Notes: a model not told the origin generated them from the sequence alone. Positions 26,417 to 47,633 are shown, numbered from the stretch's first letter. The stretch is DNA of 64,000 nucleotides from Microbacterium pseudoresistens (GCF_013409745.1 NZ_JACCBH010000001.1:2850492-2914491), one strand, 5' to 3'. Program-made: numbers and translations.

Positions 26417-27293
26417 AATCGGCTCCCAGGCTCGCGAGCATCTCATCCGACCACGTTTCGGCCGACCACCGCAGGGTCAGCTCGCCCAGTGGCTCCAGCT
26501 GCTCGAAGGACAGTGCGGCATGGCGGTACAGCTCCAGCACCGAGATGAACCGCGCGACGACGATGCCGCGCTCGGTCACTCCGCTGACGAGTTCGCGGAA
26601 CGACAGCGACTCGGCGCCGCGCAGCAGGGTCACGACCACAGCAGCCTGCTCGCGGATGCTCACCAGCGGTGCATGCAGGTGGTCGAGCCCGACGTGCGGC
26701 ACCTCCTTGGGCGCGAAGGCGAGCAGCGCGAGCGCGGCGAAGTCCTCGGCGTTCAGCGTCCACACGAGCTCCGGCGTGCGGGAGCGGTGCTTCTCGTCGA
26801 GGCGCACCGCGCGGGCGTGGCGGCGATCCTCGTACTGCAGGCAGCGCGCGAACCAGGCCGAGACCTCCTTGAACGCCCGGTACTGCAGCAGGCGGGCGAA
26901 CAGCAGATCACGCGCTTCCAGCAGCGCCACGGCCTCGGCGTCGACGAGTTCGCCCTGCGGCAGGAGCCCGGCGACCTTCATGTCAAGCAAGGTGGCCGCG
27001 ACGACGAGGAACTCCGAGGCCTCATCGAGCTCCTCGTCCGGACCGAGCTCTCGCAGGTACGCGATGAAGTCGTCGGTGACGCGGCTCAGCGACACCTCGG
27101 TGATGTCCATCTCGTGCTTCGAGATGAGGGTCAGCAGCAGGTCGAAGGGTCCGTCGAAGTTCGACAGCGAGACGCGGAATCCGTCGTCCGGCGCGTTCTC
27201 GATGAGCGCGTTCTCACCCATCGCGGCCCCGTCGAGTGCGCTCTCGCCGACGACGCCGGGATCGCGGAGCGGATCGTCAGGCGACGGCGCCAC
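26406..27293 (-). CDS. scpA: Segregation and condensation protein A (kleisin)
   Basis: 295 residues from a GTG. After a ~40-residue variable leader comes FDGPFDLLLTLISKHEMDI, the kleisin N-terminal SMC-binding helix, then LVVAATLLDMKVAGLLP. The C-terminal winged helix (FISVLELYRHAALSFEQLEP) would contact SMC heads. Start overlaps the end of parA by 17 bp, indicating tight coupling of chromosome-organisation genes. Confidence 0.96.
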   Translation of the reverse strand: MAPSPDDPLRDPGVVGESALDGAAMGENALIENAPDDGFRVSLSNFDGPFDLLLTLISKHEMDITEVSLSRVTDDFIAYLRELGPDEELDEASEFLVVAATLLDMKVAGLLPQGELVDAEAVALLEARDLLFARLLQYRAFKEVSAWFARCLQYEDRRHARAVRLDEKHRSRTPELVWTLNAEDFAALALLAFAPKEVPHVGLDHLHAPLVSIREQAAVVVTLLRGAESLSFRELVSGVTERGIVVARFISVLELYRHAALSFEQLEPLGELTLRWSAETWSDEMLASLGADYDR

Positions 27294-28137
27294 GGGCGAC
27301 CAGCTCCCGCGCCAGTCGCAGGTACGCCTGTGCGGCGGGATGCTCCGGCGCGAACTCGGTGATCGGCACCCCCGAGACGGAGGCGTCGGGGAACTTCACG
27401 GTGCGGCCGATGACGGTCTCCAGCACGTCGTCTCCGAACGCCTCGACCACCCGCTCCAGCACCTCGCGCGAGTGCAGGGTGCGCGAGTCGTACATCGTGG
27501 CCAGCAGGCCGTCCAGCACCAGGGAGGGGTTGAGGCGATCGCGCACCTTGTCGATGGTCTCGATGAGCAGCGCCACTCCGCGCAGCGCGAAGAACTCGCA
27601 CTCCAACGGGATGAGCACGCCGTGCGCGGCGGTCAGGGCGTTGACGGTGAGCAGCCCCAGGGAGGGCTGGCAGTCGATGAGGATGACGTCGTACTCCCCC
27701 GCGGCCTGGCGGAGCACCCGCGACAGGATGGTCTCGCGGGCCACCTCGTTCACGAGATGCACCTCGGCCGCCGACAGGTCGATGTTCGCGGGGATCACGT
27801 CGAGGCCCTCGACCGCGGTCGGCACGATGGCGTCATGCACGTCGCGTTTGGTGTCCAGCAGCAGGTCGTAGACGGTAGGGATGTCGTGGGTCTGGATGCC
27901 CAGGCCCGCCGACAACGCTCCCTGCGGATCGAAGTCCACCGCCAGCACCTTGCGACCGTACTCGGCGAGTGAGGCGGCGAGGTTGATCGAGGTCGTCGTC
28001 TTTCCGACACCGCCCTTCTGGTTGCAGAGGGCGATGATGCGGGCCGGGCCGTGCGTCGACAGCGGCGCAGGGGTCGCGAAGCCATGGTAGGGACGCCCGG
28101 TCGGTCCGATCGGAGTGTCGTCCTTCTTCTTTGCCAC
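27277..28137 (-). CDS. parA: ParA-family chromosome partitioning ATPase
   Basis: 286 residues from GTG 28137, preceded by GGGAGA at good spacing. Deviant Walker A NQKGGVGKTTTSINLA, Walker A' FDPQGALSAGLG and Walker B IDCQPSLGLLTVNAL are intact. No parB follows, so this is the second ParA-like protein often linked to xerD-scpAB in actinobacteria rather than the origin-proximal parAB pair. It likely binds non-specific DNA as an ATP dimer; its partner is unknown. Confidence 0.93.
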   Translation of the reverse strand: MAKKKDDTPIGPTGRPYHGFATPAPLSTHGPARIIALCNQKGGVGKTTTSINLAASLAEYGRKVLAVDFDPQGALSAGLGIQTHDIPTVYDLLLDTKRDVHDAIVPTAVEGLDVIPANIDLSAAEVHLVNEVARETILSRVLRQAAGEYDVILIDCQPSLGLLTVNALTAAHGVLIPLECEFFALRGVALLIETIDKVRDRLNPSLVLDGLLATMYDSRTLHSREVLERVVEAFGDDVLETVIGRTVKFPDASVSGVPITEFAPEHPAAQAYLRLARELVARGAVA

Positions 28138-28191
28138 CGGTTCTCCCGCTTCGTCGTGCTCGCTCGATTGTAGCGAGCGCGTGCGCAAATC

Positions 28192-29094
28192 TCAGCGGGC
28201 GCGCGGATGCGCCGTCACGTAGACGTCGCGCAGAGCGTCGGCCGAGACGTGCGTGTAGATCTGCGTCGTCGCCACCGACGCATGCCCGAGCAGCTCCTGC
28301 ACGACGCGCACGTCGGCCCCTCCCTGCAACAGGTGCGTGGCGAAGGAGTGCCGCAGCGTGTGCGGCGAGATCTCGCTGTTCAGCTGCGCCCGCTCGGCGG
28401 CCGCACGGATCACGAGCCACGCGCTCTGCCGCGACAGCGGGGCGCCGCGGGCGCCGAGGAACAGGCGCGCGGAGGCACGGCCCTTCGCCGCCAGCGCCGG
28501 TCGCACCCGCGACAGGTAGGCGTCGACGGCGGCTCGCGCGTATGAGCCGACCGGCACGATCCGTTCCTTGGATCCCTTGCCGCGCAGGCGCAGCAGCTCG
28601 CCGTGCGACAGGTCGTCGACATCCAGCGACACCGCCTCGGACACCCGCGCGCCCGTGGCGTACAGCAGCTCGAGCAGGGCGCGGTCGCGGATGCCCAGCG
28701 GCTCGTCCGCCGAGGGCGCGGCCAGCAGCCGCTCGACCTGATCGATCGTGAGCGCCTTCGGCAGCGGGCGGCCGAGCTTGGGCGGGCGCAGCCGCGTGCT
28801 CGGATCGGCGTCGACGATGCCCTCGCGGGCGAGGAACCTGTGCCAGCCGCGCACTGAGGACTGCATGCGCGCCAGGCTCGATGCGGCGGGCGGCGGATCG
28901 ATTCCCGCGCGCTCGGAGGCGAACCGGGCCACGAGCTCGGCCGTGATCCCCTCGACGTCGTCGATCTTCTGCTCGGCGAGCCAGTCGACGTACACGTCGA
29001 GATCGCGACGATAGGCGGCGATCGTGTGATCGGCCAGACCGCGCTCGATCGTGACGTGCCGAAGATAGGCGTCCAGTGCCCGGTCCAGGCGCAT
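28192..29094 (-). CDS. xerD: Site-specific tyrosine recombinase XerD
   Basis: 300 residues from ATG 29094. N-terminal SAM-like domain ([20 protein letters not shown]) and catalytic residues Arg in [13 protein letters not shown], Lys in [11 protein letters not shown], His/Arg in [13 protein letters not shown], His in [13 protein letters not shown] with nucleophile Tyr. Length and motifs fit the housekeeping dimer-resolution recombinase, not a phage integrase. It starts 2 bp before the NUDIX gene's stop. Confidence 0.95.
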   Translation of the reverse strand: MRLDRALDAYLRHVTIERGLADHTIAAYRRDLDVYVDWLAEQKIDDVEGITAELVARFASERAGIDPPPAASSLARMQSSVRGWHRFLAREGIVDADPSTRLRPPKLGRPLPKALTIDQVERLLAAPSADEPLGIRDRALLELLYATGARVSEAVSLDVDDLSHGELLRLRGKGSKERIVPVGSYARAAVDAYLSRVRPALAAKGRASARLFLGARGAPLSRQSAWLVIRAAAERAQLNSEISPHTLRHSFATHLLQGGADVRVVQELLGHASVATTQIYTHVSADALRDVYVTAHPRAR

Positions 29095-29096
29095 TG

Positions 29097-32361
<3,265 letters not shown>

Positions 32362-34044
32362 TCAGCCTGCCAGAGCGAGCAGCTCGCGCGCATGTTCGAG
32401 CGCGGCGTCGGAGTCGGTCATGCCCGACAGCAGCCGGGCCATCTCGGCCTCGCGCGCCGTGCCCTCCAGCGCCTGCACGCTGGAGGCGGTGACGCTGCCG
32501 TCGCTGGTCTTCACCACGCTGAGGTGGTTGCTCGCGAAGGCCGCGACCTGGGCGAGGTGCGTGACGGCGATCACCTGCGAGGTGCGCGACAGCTGCGCGA
32601 GCCGCCGCCCGACCTCGATCGCGGCGGCGCCGCCGATTCCCGCGTCGACCTCGTCGAAGACGAACGTCGGCACCGGGTCGGTGCCCGCGATGACGACCTC
32701 GATCGCGAGCATCACGCGTGAGAGCTCACCGCCCGATGCGCTCCGCGATACCGGCCGCGGCTGCGCACCGGGATGCGGGGCGAGCAGAATGGCGATCTCG
32801 TCGCGCCCGTGGGCGCTCTCGGCCGCCTCTCCGACGACGACCTCCAAACGCGCGTCGGGCATCGCGAGTTCGTGCAGCTCGTCGGTGACCGCCGCGCCCA
32901 GCCGGGCCGCGGCCGCTGTGCGGGAAGCGGTGAGCGCGGCGGCGGCGGCATCCAGCGCGGCGCGCGCGTCGTCGCGTTCGAGCGTGAGACGGGCGACGCG
33001 ATCGTCATCATCATCGAGCTGCGCGAGGCGGTCGGATCCGGTGCGCCACACCTCCAGCGCCTCATCGAGCGTGCCGTGCGCACGCACGAGCGCAGCCAGC
33101 GCGGCCCGCCGCTCCTCCACGGCGGCGAGCTCCTGCGGCCCGGACTCGTCGAGGTCGGCGAGGTAAGCGGAGAGCCGGCCGGCGATGTCGACGGCGCGAT
33201 AGCCCAGCTCGGCGATGCCCTCGACCATCGCCGACAGCTCCGGATCGTTCGCCCGCTCCAGCGCACGGCTGGCCGTGGCCGCCAATGCGGTGACATCGGG
33301 TTCGTCGTCCTCGCTCGACAGCGCGGCGCGCGCGAGGGCCGCGGCCTGACGCAACTCCTCCGCATTGGCCAGGCGATCCGCACGTTCGGCGAGCGCGGCA
33401 TCCTCCCCCGGCTGCGGATCCGTGCTCTCGATCAGGGCGAGGGCCGCACGAAGCTCATCCGCCTCGGTGCGCCGCTGCTCGCGGTGCCCGGTGAGGTCGT
33501 CGAGCTCGGCGGCTCGCGTGCGCCAGAGCTCCCAGGCCTCGGTATAGGCCTCCCGTGCGTCGGCAACCTCCTGTCCGCCGAAGCGATCCAGTGCCTCGCG
33601 CTGCGCGGCGGCCGAGCGCAGCCGCAGCTGATCGGACTGCCCGTGCACGACGACGAGGCTCTCAGCGAGCTCGGCCAGCACGCCTGCAGGGGCGGCGCGT
33701 CCGCCCACGCTCGCGCGGCTGCGCCCTTCGGCGTTGATCGTGCGCGACACGTACAGCTCACCTCGCGCGTCATCCAACGGCTCGAGCTCGCCGCCCGCGT
33801 CCGCCACCGTGTCGGCGACGGCGCCTCGGGACGGCACGACCCACACTCCTGCCACGGATGCCTGCGCCGCTCCGGCGCGCACCGCGCCCGAGTCGGCCCT
33901 CGCCCCGAGCAGCAGCCCGAGCCCCGTGACGACCATCGTCTTGCCCGCCCCGGTCTCGCCGGTGATCGCGGTGAACCCGGGCCCCATGGGCAGCACGGCT
34001 TCGGCGATGACACCGAGATCCCTCAGGCGCATCTCCTCGATCAT
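32362..34044 (-). CDS. recN: DNA repair protein RecN
   Basis: 560 residues from ATG 34044 (ATGA overlap with nadK's stop). SMC-like ATPase: Walker A ITGETGAGKTMVVTGL near residue 30, a long Ala/Glu/Arg coiled coil between ~160 and 390, signature motif SGGELSRVMLAIE, and Walker B FVFDEVDAGIGGAAA. Acts in double-strand-break repair, usually LexA-regulated; no SOS box was found because the start is inside the operon. A longer frame to 34509 overlaps nadK and is not coding. Confidence 0.97.
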   Translation of the reverse strand: MIEEMRLRDLGVIAEAVLPMGPGFTAITGETGAGKTMVVTGLGLLLGARADSGAVRAGAAQASVAGVWVVPSRGAVADTVADAGGELEPLDDARGELYVSRTINAEGRSRASVGGRAAPAGVLAELAESLVVVHGQSDQLRLRSAAAQREALDRFGGQEVADAREAYTEAWELWRTRAAELDDLTGHREQRRTEADELRAALALIESTDPQPGEDAALAERADRLANAEELRQAAALARAALSSEDDEPDVTALAATASRALERANDPELSAMVEGIAELGYRAVDIAGRLSAYLADLDESGPQELAAVEERRAALAALVRAHGTLDEALEVWRTGSDRLAQLDDDDDRVARLTLERDDARAALDAAAAALTASRTAAAARLGAAVTDELHELAMPDARLEVVVGEAAESAHGRDEIAILLAPHPGAQPRPVSRSASGGELSRVMLAIEVVIAGTDPVPTFVFDEVDAGIGGAAAIEVGRRLAQLSRTSQVIAVTHLAQVAAFASNHLSVVKTSDGSVTASSVQALEGTAREAEMARLLSGMTDSDAALEHARELLALAG

Positions 34045-34964
34045 CGGCCGCCCCCGCGCCATCCTTCGACGGGCAGGCCGAACTTGCGCACGAGCCGGTC
34101 CGTGAACGCGCTGGGGTGCAGCCGAGCCAGGCGCACGGGCTGCGACGACTGCCGCACGATCACGCGGGCGCCGGGGGGAAGCTCGTGCGAACGCCGGCCG
34201 TCGCACCACAGGATGCCGGTGCCGTCGGTGCGCTCGAGAAGCTCGATGGCCACGGGGGCATCGGGCGAGACGACGAGCGGGCGGGCGAACAGTGCATGCG
34301 CAGACAGCGGCACGACCGCAATCGCGGCGACGCCGGGCCAGATCACCGGACCGCCGGCCGAGAAGTTGTACGCGGTCGATCCCGTGGGGGTCGATACCAC
34401 CATGCCGTCGCAGCCGAAGCTCGACAGCGGGCGTCCATCGATCTCGACGACGACCTCGATCATCCGCTCGCGGCTGGCCTTCTCCACGGTCGCCTCGTTG
34501 AGCGCCCACGTCTCGTAGACGACCGCGCCGGCGGAATCCTTGACCCGCACGGACAGCGCCAGACGCTCCTCCACGAGATAGTCGCGGCCGATCACGCGGG
34601 CGACCGCCGCATCCATGTCGTCGCGCTCGATCTCGGCGAGGAATCCGACGTGGCCCATGTTGATGCCGAGCACGGGCGCCTGCGTTCCGCGCACGAGCTC
34701 GGCGGCGCGCAGGATCGTGCCGTCGCCGCCCAGAACGATCGCGAGCTCCAGATCGTGAGCGGTCAGCGCGCCGTCTGCGCCGGTCGCCCCGAGCACGTCG
34801 ACATTGGCGAAGGCCGGATCCACGGCCGCGAGCTCGGCCCGATCATCGGCCGACAGCACCGCGCGGGCGCCCGCTGCGCGCAGAGCCTCGATCACGCGGC
34901 GCGCCGCCTGAACGGTGTCGTCGCGGTGCGCGTGCGCGACCACGAGGATGTTGCGCTCGTTCAT
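34041..34964 (-). CDS. nadK: NAD kinase
   Basis: 307 residues from ATG 34964 (ATGA overlap with tlyA). Contains GGDGT in LAIVLGGDGTILRAAEL, the NE-containing WALNEATVEKAS, and TPTGSTAYNFSAGGPVI, all diagnostic. Produces NADP+ from NAD+ and ATP or polyphosphate. The tlyA-nadK-recN order is a classic bacterial arrangement. Confidence 0.98.
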   Translation of the reverse strand: MNERNILVVAHAHRDDTVQAARRVIEALRAAGARAVLSADDRAELAAVDPAFANVDVLGATGADGALTAHDLELAIVLGGDGTILRAAELVRGTQAPVLGINMGHVGFLAEIERDDMDAAVARVIGRDYLVEERLALSVRVKDSAGAVVYETWALNEATVEKASRERMIEVVVEIDGRPLSSFGCDGMVVSTPTGSTAYNFSAGGPVIWPGVAAIAVVPLSAHALFARPLVVSPDAPVAIELLERTDGTGILWCDGRRSHELPPGARVIVRQSSQPVRLARLHPSAFTDRLVRKFGLPVEGWRGGGR

Positions 34965-35761
34965 CGTCCTCCTGCGATCCGATCGACCGTGCTCATCCAT
35001 TCTGTCGGATCGGTGCCGCGCCCGGGCGCGAGGTGTGCGAGAAACTCGGCATTGCCGTGCGTGCCGAGGATCGGCGACGGCAGCAGCCCCCGCGTGCCGA
35101 GGCCCGCATCCCGCGCGCTCCACAGGACCTGTGCCACGGCATCGGCCCTGGTCGCGGGATCCGTCACGAGACCGCCGCGCACGGCCGTACGCCCCACTTC
35201 GAACTGCGGCTTGACGAGCAGCACGATGTCCGAGTCCGCTGCAGCGACCTGTGCGACGGCGGGCAGCACGAGGGCGAGCGAGATGAACGACAGATCTCCC
35301 ACCACGAGCTCCGGCGCCCCCTGCTCGCCGGTGGCCTCCGCCAGCGCCGCGGCGGTCATGTGCCGCACGTTGAAGCCCTCCACCGCGATCACGCCGTCGT
35401 CGGCGCGGATCGAGGGATCGAGCTGATCGTGACCGACATCGACGGCCAGCACGCGGCGTGCACCGCGTTCACGCAGCACCTGGGTGAATCCGCCGGTCGA
35501 TGCGCCCATGTCCAGGGCGAGGCGGCCGGTGGGATCGATGCCGAAGCCGTCGAGCGCTGCCAGGAGCTTGTGCGCCCCGCGGCTCACGTAATGATCGGAT
35601 GCGGCGACGGCGAGCTCGTCTCCGTCGCCGACGGCGCGCGAGGGCTTGATCACGGGAGCGCCGTTGACGGTGACCACGCCCTGCGCGATGAGGACCGCGG
35701 CGTGCGTGCGCGAACGGGCCAGACCGCGCGCCGCGAGGGCCGCATCCAGGCGCGGGGTCAC
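34961..35761 (-). CDS. tlyA: TlyA-type 16S/23S rRNA 2'-O-methyltransferase
   Basis: 266 residues. N-terminal S4 domain (RLDAALAARGLARSRTHA, GVVTVNGAPV) followed by an FtsJ-like methyltransferase with the SAM motif LDMGASTGGFTQVL and the catalytic K-D-K-E set spread over SRGAHKLL, VGDLSFISL and LVKPQFEV. In mycobacteria TlyA methylates C1409 of 16S and C1920 of 23S rRNA and confers capreomycin sensitivity. Overlaps the 53-aa gene upstream by 4 bp. Confidence 0.95.
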   Translation of the reverse strand: MTPRLDAALAARGLARSRTHAAVLIAQGVVTVNGAPVIKPSRAVGDGDELAVAASDHYVSRGAHKLLAALDGFGIDPTGRLALDMGASTGGFTQVLRERGARRVLAVDVGHDQLDPSIRADDGVIAVEGFNVRHMTAAALAEATGEQGAPELVVGDLSFISLALVLPAVAQVAAADSDIVLLVKPQFEVGRTAVRGGLVTDPATRADAVAQVLWSARDAGLGTRGLLPSPILGTHGNAEFLAHLAPGRGTDPTEWMSTVDRIAGGR

Positions 35762-35919
35762 TCCCGCCCGCGTCCCGGGTGCTCGCGCGGAACGCTCTCG
35801 AGCCGCCGCGCCAGATCATCGTGCAGGGCGGCATACGCCTCGGCACGCGCATCCAGCGGCTGGCCCTCGATGAGGCGCAACCGGCTCCAGAGACCGTCGG
35901 CCGTCGTGTCCTTGCTCAC
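35758..35919 (-). CDS. Small conserved protein upstream of tlyA
   Basis: 53 residues from a GTG at 35919 (GGAGG lies just upstream with very short spacing). Product: VSKDTTADGLWSRLRLIEGQ, then DARAEAYAALHDDLARRLE, an amphipathic helical sequence. Short proteins of this kind commonly precede tlyA in actinobacteria; function unknown. Ends by overlap with tlyA and is probably the first gene of the operon. Confidence 0.75.
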   Translation of the reverse strand: MSKDTTADGLWSRLRLIEGQPLDARAEAYAALHDDLARRLESVPREHPGRGRE

Positions 35920-36013
35920 GCCTCCACTGTACGCGCGGGCACGGGAAAGTCCGGGAACCCGCGGCACCCGCGCCCGCGGAGTCGGGGCCCGCGGAGTCAG
36001 GGGCGCAGCGGAA

Positions 36014-37045
36014 TCATGGCCGGAAGAAGGGGTCGGCGTACAGCGCTTCCGGCACGCGGAAGCCGTAGATCTGTCGGCCGGTACCCCAGATCGCCGCCGC
36101 CCCCGCGCGCAGCAGGTCGATCGGACGCGAACCTGCCCGCACGATCACGACGTCGGGGCCGTCGATGCGCACGGTCGCATCACGCACCGTCACGGCATCG
36201 CCCGACACCTGCGCCTGCGGGTACGGCTCGTGCAGCTCGCGCAGATCGCCGAGGATATAGGTCGGGCGCGACCCCTCAGGCGCGGCGAGGATGTGCTTGG
36301 GCCGGTCGACTCCCGTGACGACGAGCGCCGAGGCGATGCCGGCGCGGCACGCCCCGAGGATGTCGGTGTCGAGCCGGTCGCCGATGAACAGCGGGCGCGT
36401 CGCGCCGTAGCGCGCCACTGCCTCCTCGAAGATCGGCGTCTCCGGCTTTCCCGCCACCGTCGCCAGGCGCCCGACGGCGGTGTGCACCGCCGAGACGAGG
36501 GTGCCGTTTCCGGGGGCGAGGCCGCGTTCCTGCGGGATCGTCCAGTCATTGTTCGTGGCGATCCACGGGATGCCGCCCTCGTCCTCGGGCACCTTCAGCG
36601 CGAACGCCGCTTCGGCGAGGTCCTTCCAGCCCACCTCCGGGGAGAACCCCTGCACGACGGCCTGTGGGGCATCCTCTGCGCTGCGGGTCACGACGAAGCC
36701 TGCCTTCTCGACCTCGACGACCAGGCCCTCCCCGCCCACGACGAGGATGCGCGCGCCCGCCGGCAGACGTCCGGCGAGCAGGCGCATCGCGGCCTGCGGG
36801 CTGGTGACGACATCGTCGGGCGCGGCGACGAGACCCAGCTCGCTCAGGTGCGCGGCGACCGCCGCATCCGTCCGCGAGGCGTTGTTCGTGATGTAGGCGA
36901 GTCGACGCGTGCGCTGCACCTCGACGAGACTGTCGATCGCGTGCGGGATCGCCCCCGCGCCCGCGTAGACGACGCCGTCGAGATCCGCGAGCACGACGTC
37001 GACGTCGGCAAGCGGAGCGGGCGTCTTCCGCGAGAACAGATTCAC
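36014..37045 (-). CDS. HAD-IIA family hydrolase (NagD-like phosphatase)
   Basis: 343 residues from a GTG overlapping the upstream stop as GTGA. Motif I DVVLADLDGVVYAG, motif II YITNNASRT, Lys motif VAGKPETPIFEEA and motif III FIGDRLDTDILGACRAGI are all present with a class-IIA cap. Such enzymes dephosphorylate small phosphates (glycerol-3-phosphate, p-nitrophenyl phosphate, nucleotides); the substrate is unknown. An extra ~60-residue C-terminal segment follows the core fold. Confidence 0.93.
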   Translation of the reverse strand: MNLFSRKTPAPLADVDVVLADLDGVVYAGAGAIPHAIDSLVEVQRTRRLAYITNNASRTDAAVAAHLSELGLVAAPDDVVTSPQAAMRLLAGRLPAGARILVVGGEGLVVEVEKAGFVVTRSAEDAPQAVVQGFSPEVGWKDLAEAAFALKVPEDEGGIPWIATNNDWTIPQERGLAPGNGTLVSAVHTAVGRLATVAGKPETPIFEEAVARYGATRPLFIGDRLDTDILGACRAGIASALVVTGVDRPKHILAAPEGSRPTYILGDLRELHEPYPQAQVSGDAVTVRDATVRIDGPDVVIVRAGSRPIDLLRAGAAAIWGTGRQIYGFRVPEALYADPFFRP

Positions 37046-38271
37046 TCGGTGCTCTCCGGCGATGCGCCCTCCGGCGATGTTGGCTGCTCCGAGGCACTGT
37101 CCTCGCCGTCGAGCTCAACACCGTCGAGCTCTTCGAGATCGACCTGGATGTCGTCGACGATCATCTCGTCGTCCGAGCCATGACCGAGAGCCTCCTCGGC
37201 GACGATCGCGCGCTTCTGCCAGAACGCCGCCTCCTCGGCACGGCCCAGGTCTTCGAGCACCGCGGCACGCGCGGCGAAGAGAGCGGGACTCCATTCGAAG
37301 GCGCGATCGGGATCCAATTCGGGGATCTCGAGCTCGCCGAGAGCCAGCTCCGTCTCGCCGCGGTCGAGGCGAGCGCCCGACATCGCGATCGCGAGCGCGA
37401 CGCGCGTCGCGGTGGGCAACGCCGCCCGATCCACGGAACGCGCCTCCTCGAGCGCACGATCCGGTCGCCCCATCCCGCGCTCGCTGTCCACGATGAGCGC
37501 GATCTGGTCGTCGCGCCCCGAGATCCGTCGGTAGGTGCGCAGTTCGCGCAGCGCCAGGGCGAAGTCGCCGAGCGCGTACGCCGTGATCGCCACGGACTCG
37601 CGCACCACGGCGACCCGGCCCGCGCGGCGGGACGCCGCCAGGGCATGCTCGTGAGCCAGAGCCGGGTCGTCGTCGATGAGCTGAGCCGCCATCGCGAGGT
37701 GGCGCGCGACCCGCTCGCCGTTCTCCGCGCTGAGCGTCTTCAGCTCGTTGCGCGCCGAGGGGTGCAGGTCGCGTGCGGTCACCTCGTCGGGAAGAACAGG
37801 ATCCTTCGGACGATCCGCCGCGTAGACATCTCGCTTCGGCCGGTCGGTGCGTGGCTGCTCGCTGCGGGGACGATCGGTACGTGGCCGATCGCTACGGGGC
37901 CGTTCCGTGCGGGATCCGCGATCGGAATCCCGTTTCTCCCACGGTTTGCGCTCGCCGTCCCGCTTCGCGTATGGCTTACGCTCGCCGTCGCGCTTCTCCC
38001 ACGGCTTACGCTCCCCGTCGCGCTTGACGTACGGCTTACGCTCCCCGTCGCGCTTCTCCCACGGCTTACGCTCCCCGTCGCGCTTGACGTACGGCTTACG
38101 CTCCCCGTCGCGCTTCTCCCACGGCTTACGCTCGCCCTCACGCTTCGCGTACGGCTTGCGCTCGCCCTCACGCTTCGCATACGGCTTGCGCTCGCCATCG
38201 CGCTTGGGACGACGATCACGGTCGCCATGACGGCTGCCGCGAGACGGCTCTGGGCGTTCCTCGTCCGACAT
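37042..38271 (-). CDS. Helical-repeat (TPR-like) protein with a basic tandem-repeat N-terminus
   Basis: 409 residues. Residues 25-114 are nine decapeptides of the type DGERKPYAKR / DGERKPWEKR, followed by an Arg/Pro/Asp-rich stretch (RPRSDRPRTDRPRSEQ). From ~150 the protein is helical with TPR-like pairs (ALAHEHALAASRRAGRVAVV, ITAYALGDFALALRELRTYR, RAAVLEDLGRAEEAAFWQKR) and ends in an acidic tail. Charge runs from strongly basic to strongly acidic. The basic repeat is likely disordered and may bind nucleic acid or ribosomes; this is inference. Coupled by GTGA overlap to the HAD gene. First gene downstream of the rRNA operon's terminator. Confidence 0.85.
   Translation of the reverse strand: MSDEERPEPSRGSRHGDRDRRPKRDGERKPYAKREGERKPYAKREGERKPWEKRDGERKPYVKRDGERKPWEKRDGERKPYVKRDGERKPWEKRDGERKPYAKRDGERKPWEKRDSDRGSRTERPRSDRPRTDRPRSEQPRTDRPKRDVYAADRPKDPVLPDEVTARDLHPSARNELKTLSAENGERVARHLAMAAQLIDDDPALAHEHALAASRRAGRVAVVRESVAITAYALGDFALALRELRTYRRISGRDDQIALIVDSERGMGRPDRALEEARSVDRAALPTATRVALAIAMSGARLDRGETELALGELEIPELDPDRAFEWSPALFAARAAVLEDLGRAEEAAFWQKRAIVAEEALGHGSDDEMIVDDIQVDLEELDGVELDGEDSASEQPTSPEGASPESTE
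37930..38199 (-). repeat. Nine in-frame 30-bp tandem repeats
   Basis: 270 bp coding for nine copies of a ten-residue unit. The copies alternate between PWEKR and PYVKR/PYAKR endings, giving a 60-bp higher-order period in the middle. Near-identity of neighbouring copies suggests recent slippage or unequal recombination, so copy number may vary between strains. Confidence 0.95.
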
Positions 38272-38299
38272 GCGATCCCCTCTCGAAAGGGCGTTAACG

Positions 38300-38333
38300 C
38301 GAAATGGCCACCCAGCTCTGGGTGGCCATTTCG
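38300..38333 (-). terminator. rRNA operon terminator hairpin
   Basis: A perfect 16-bp inverted repeat (38300-38315 with 38318-38333, arms CGAAATGGCCACCCAG / CTGGGTGGCCATTTCG), immediately downstream of 5S on the minus strand. No T run follows on the minus strand, as is common in actinobacteria. It also separates the rRNA from the repeat-protein gene. Confidence 0.75.
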
Positions 38334-38343
38334 ACTAAAGGGA

Positions 38344-38462
38344 GTCCGGCGGTGTCCTACTCTCCCACAGGGTCCCCCCTGCAGTACCATCGGCGCTGTG
38401 AGGCTTAGCTTCCGGGTTCGGAATGTGACCGGGCGTTTCCCTCACGCTATGGCCGCCGAAAC
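38344..38462 (-). rRNA. rrf: 5S ribosomal RNA
   Basis: About 118 nt. The minus strand begins GTTTCGGCGGCCATAGCG and ends with CACCGCCGGAC, forming the closing helix I; the internal CCGAACCCGGAAG and GGGAGAGTAGG blocks are universal 5S elements. Ends are set by helix I pairing and may be off by a few bases. Confidence 0.95.
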
Positions 38463-38570
38463 ACTATTGACGTGTACGACACAACAACATGCGTGGTGTT
38501 GTGTTTGGTTCTCGACCGTACGTCAAGAACCACTCAGTGGACGCGGAACATCTGAAAGATAGAGGTGTTA

Positions 38571-43590
<5,020 letters not shown>

Positions 43591-43750
43591 GAAAAAAAGC
43601 AACCAACACCGGGAAAACGGCATCAGAAGCGAGTTCGAACCTGACCAAAAGAATGAATATCAAACTGACATTCACATAAATTGATCCAAAGAAATCAACC
43701 AACCAACCAAAAAAGGTTGATCAGAGACAATAAATTGGCATTTGACAAGT

Positions 43751-43772
43751 GCACGCTGTTGAGTTCTCAAAG
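43751..43772 (-). promoter_or_regulatory. boxA antitermination element in the rRNA leader
   Basis: Minus strand reads CTTTGAGAACTCAACAGCGT, the actinobacterial rRNA boxA form, about 160 nt before 16S. A second, closely similar copy lies in the 16S-23S spacer (41761-41787). Expected to recruit NusB/NusG-type factors. Confidence 0.75.
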
Positions 43773-43988
43773 ATCGGACGCTCCCACAGCTCAGCCTCGC
43801 GGCATCGCAGGTGGGGCAACCTCTTCACTCCTCCTCGCACCGCATGGTGAACCCGGAGGGGTGAGTCTCCCATCCTAGATCATCCGCATCCACTAGGGAA
43901 GCCTCAGATCGAAGTTGGGAGGCGTTCGCTACTTGAGGGGAGCCAGGCCTCGCGACCTCCGCTCAACCCTTTGGGGCGAACAGGTAAT

Positions 43989-44017
43989 AAGTTACGCGGA
44001 TCCCGCCCCTTCGGCAA
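43989..44017 (-). promoter_or_regulatory. rrn P1: rRNA operon promoter
   Basis: On the minus strand, TTGCCG (44017-44012), a 17-bp spacer and TAACTT (43994-43989), with a following ATTACCTGTTCG stretch like that near actinobacterial rrn start sites. It is the best promoter between argH and 16S, placing transcription start near 43982, about 390 nt before 16S. A second TAGGAT-like -10 around 43870 is less convincing. Confidence 0.6.
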
Positions 44018-44048
44018 ATCGAGCCGCATCCTCGGGCGTGTCGCGTCG

Positions 44049-47633
<3,585 letters not shown>

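Noticed and set aside
35033..37183. 716-codon plus-strand frame
   Set aside because: Antisense to tlyA and the HAD hydrolase gene, both with intact motifs.
37930..38199. CRISPR array suggested by regular 30-bp repeats
   Set aside because: Repeats are directly adjacent without spacers and lie in frame inside a protein-coding gene.
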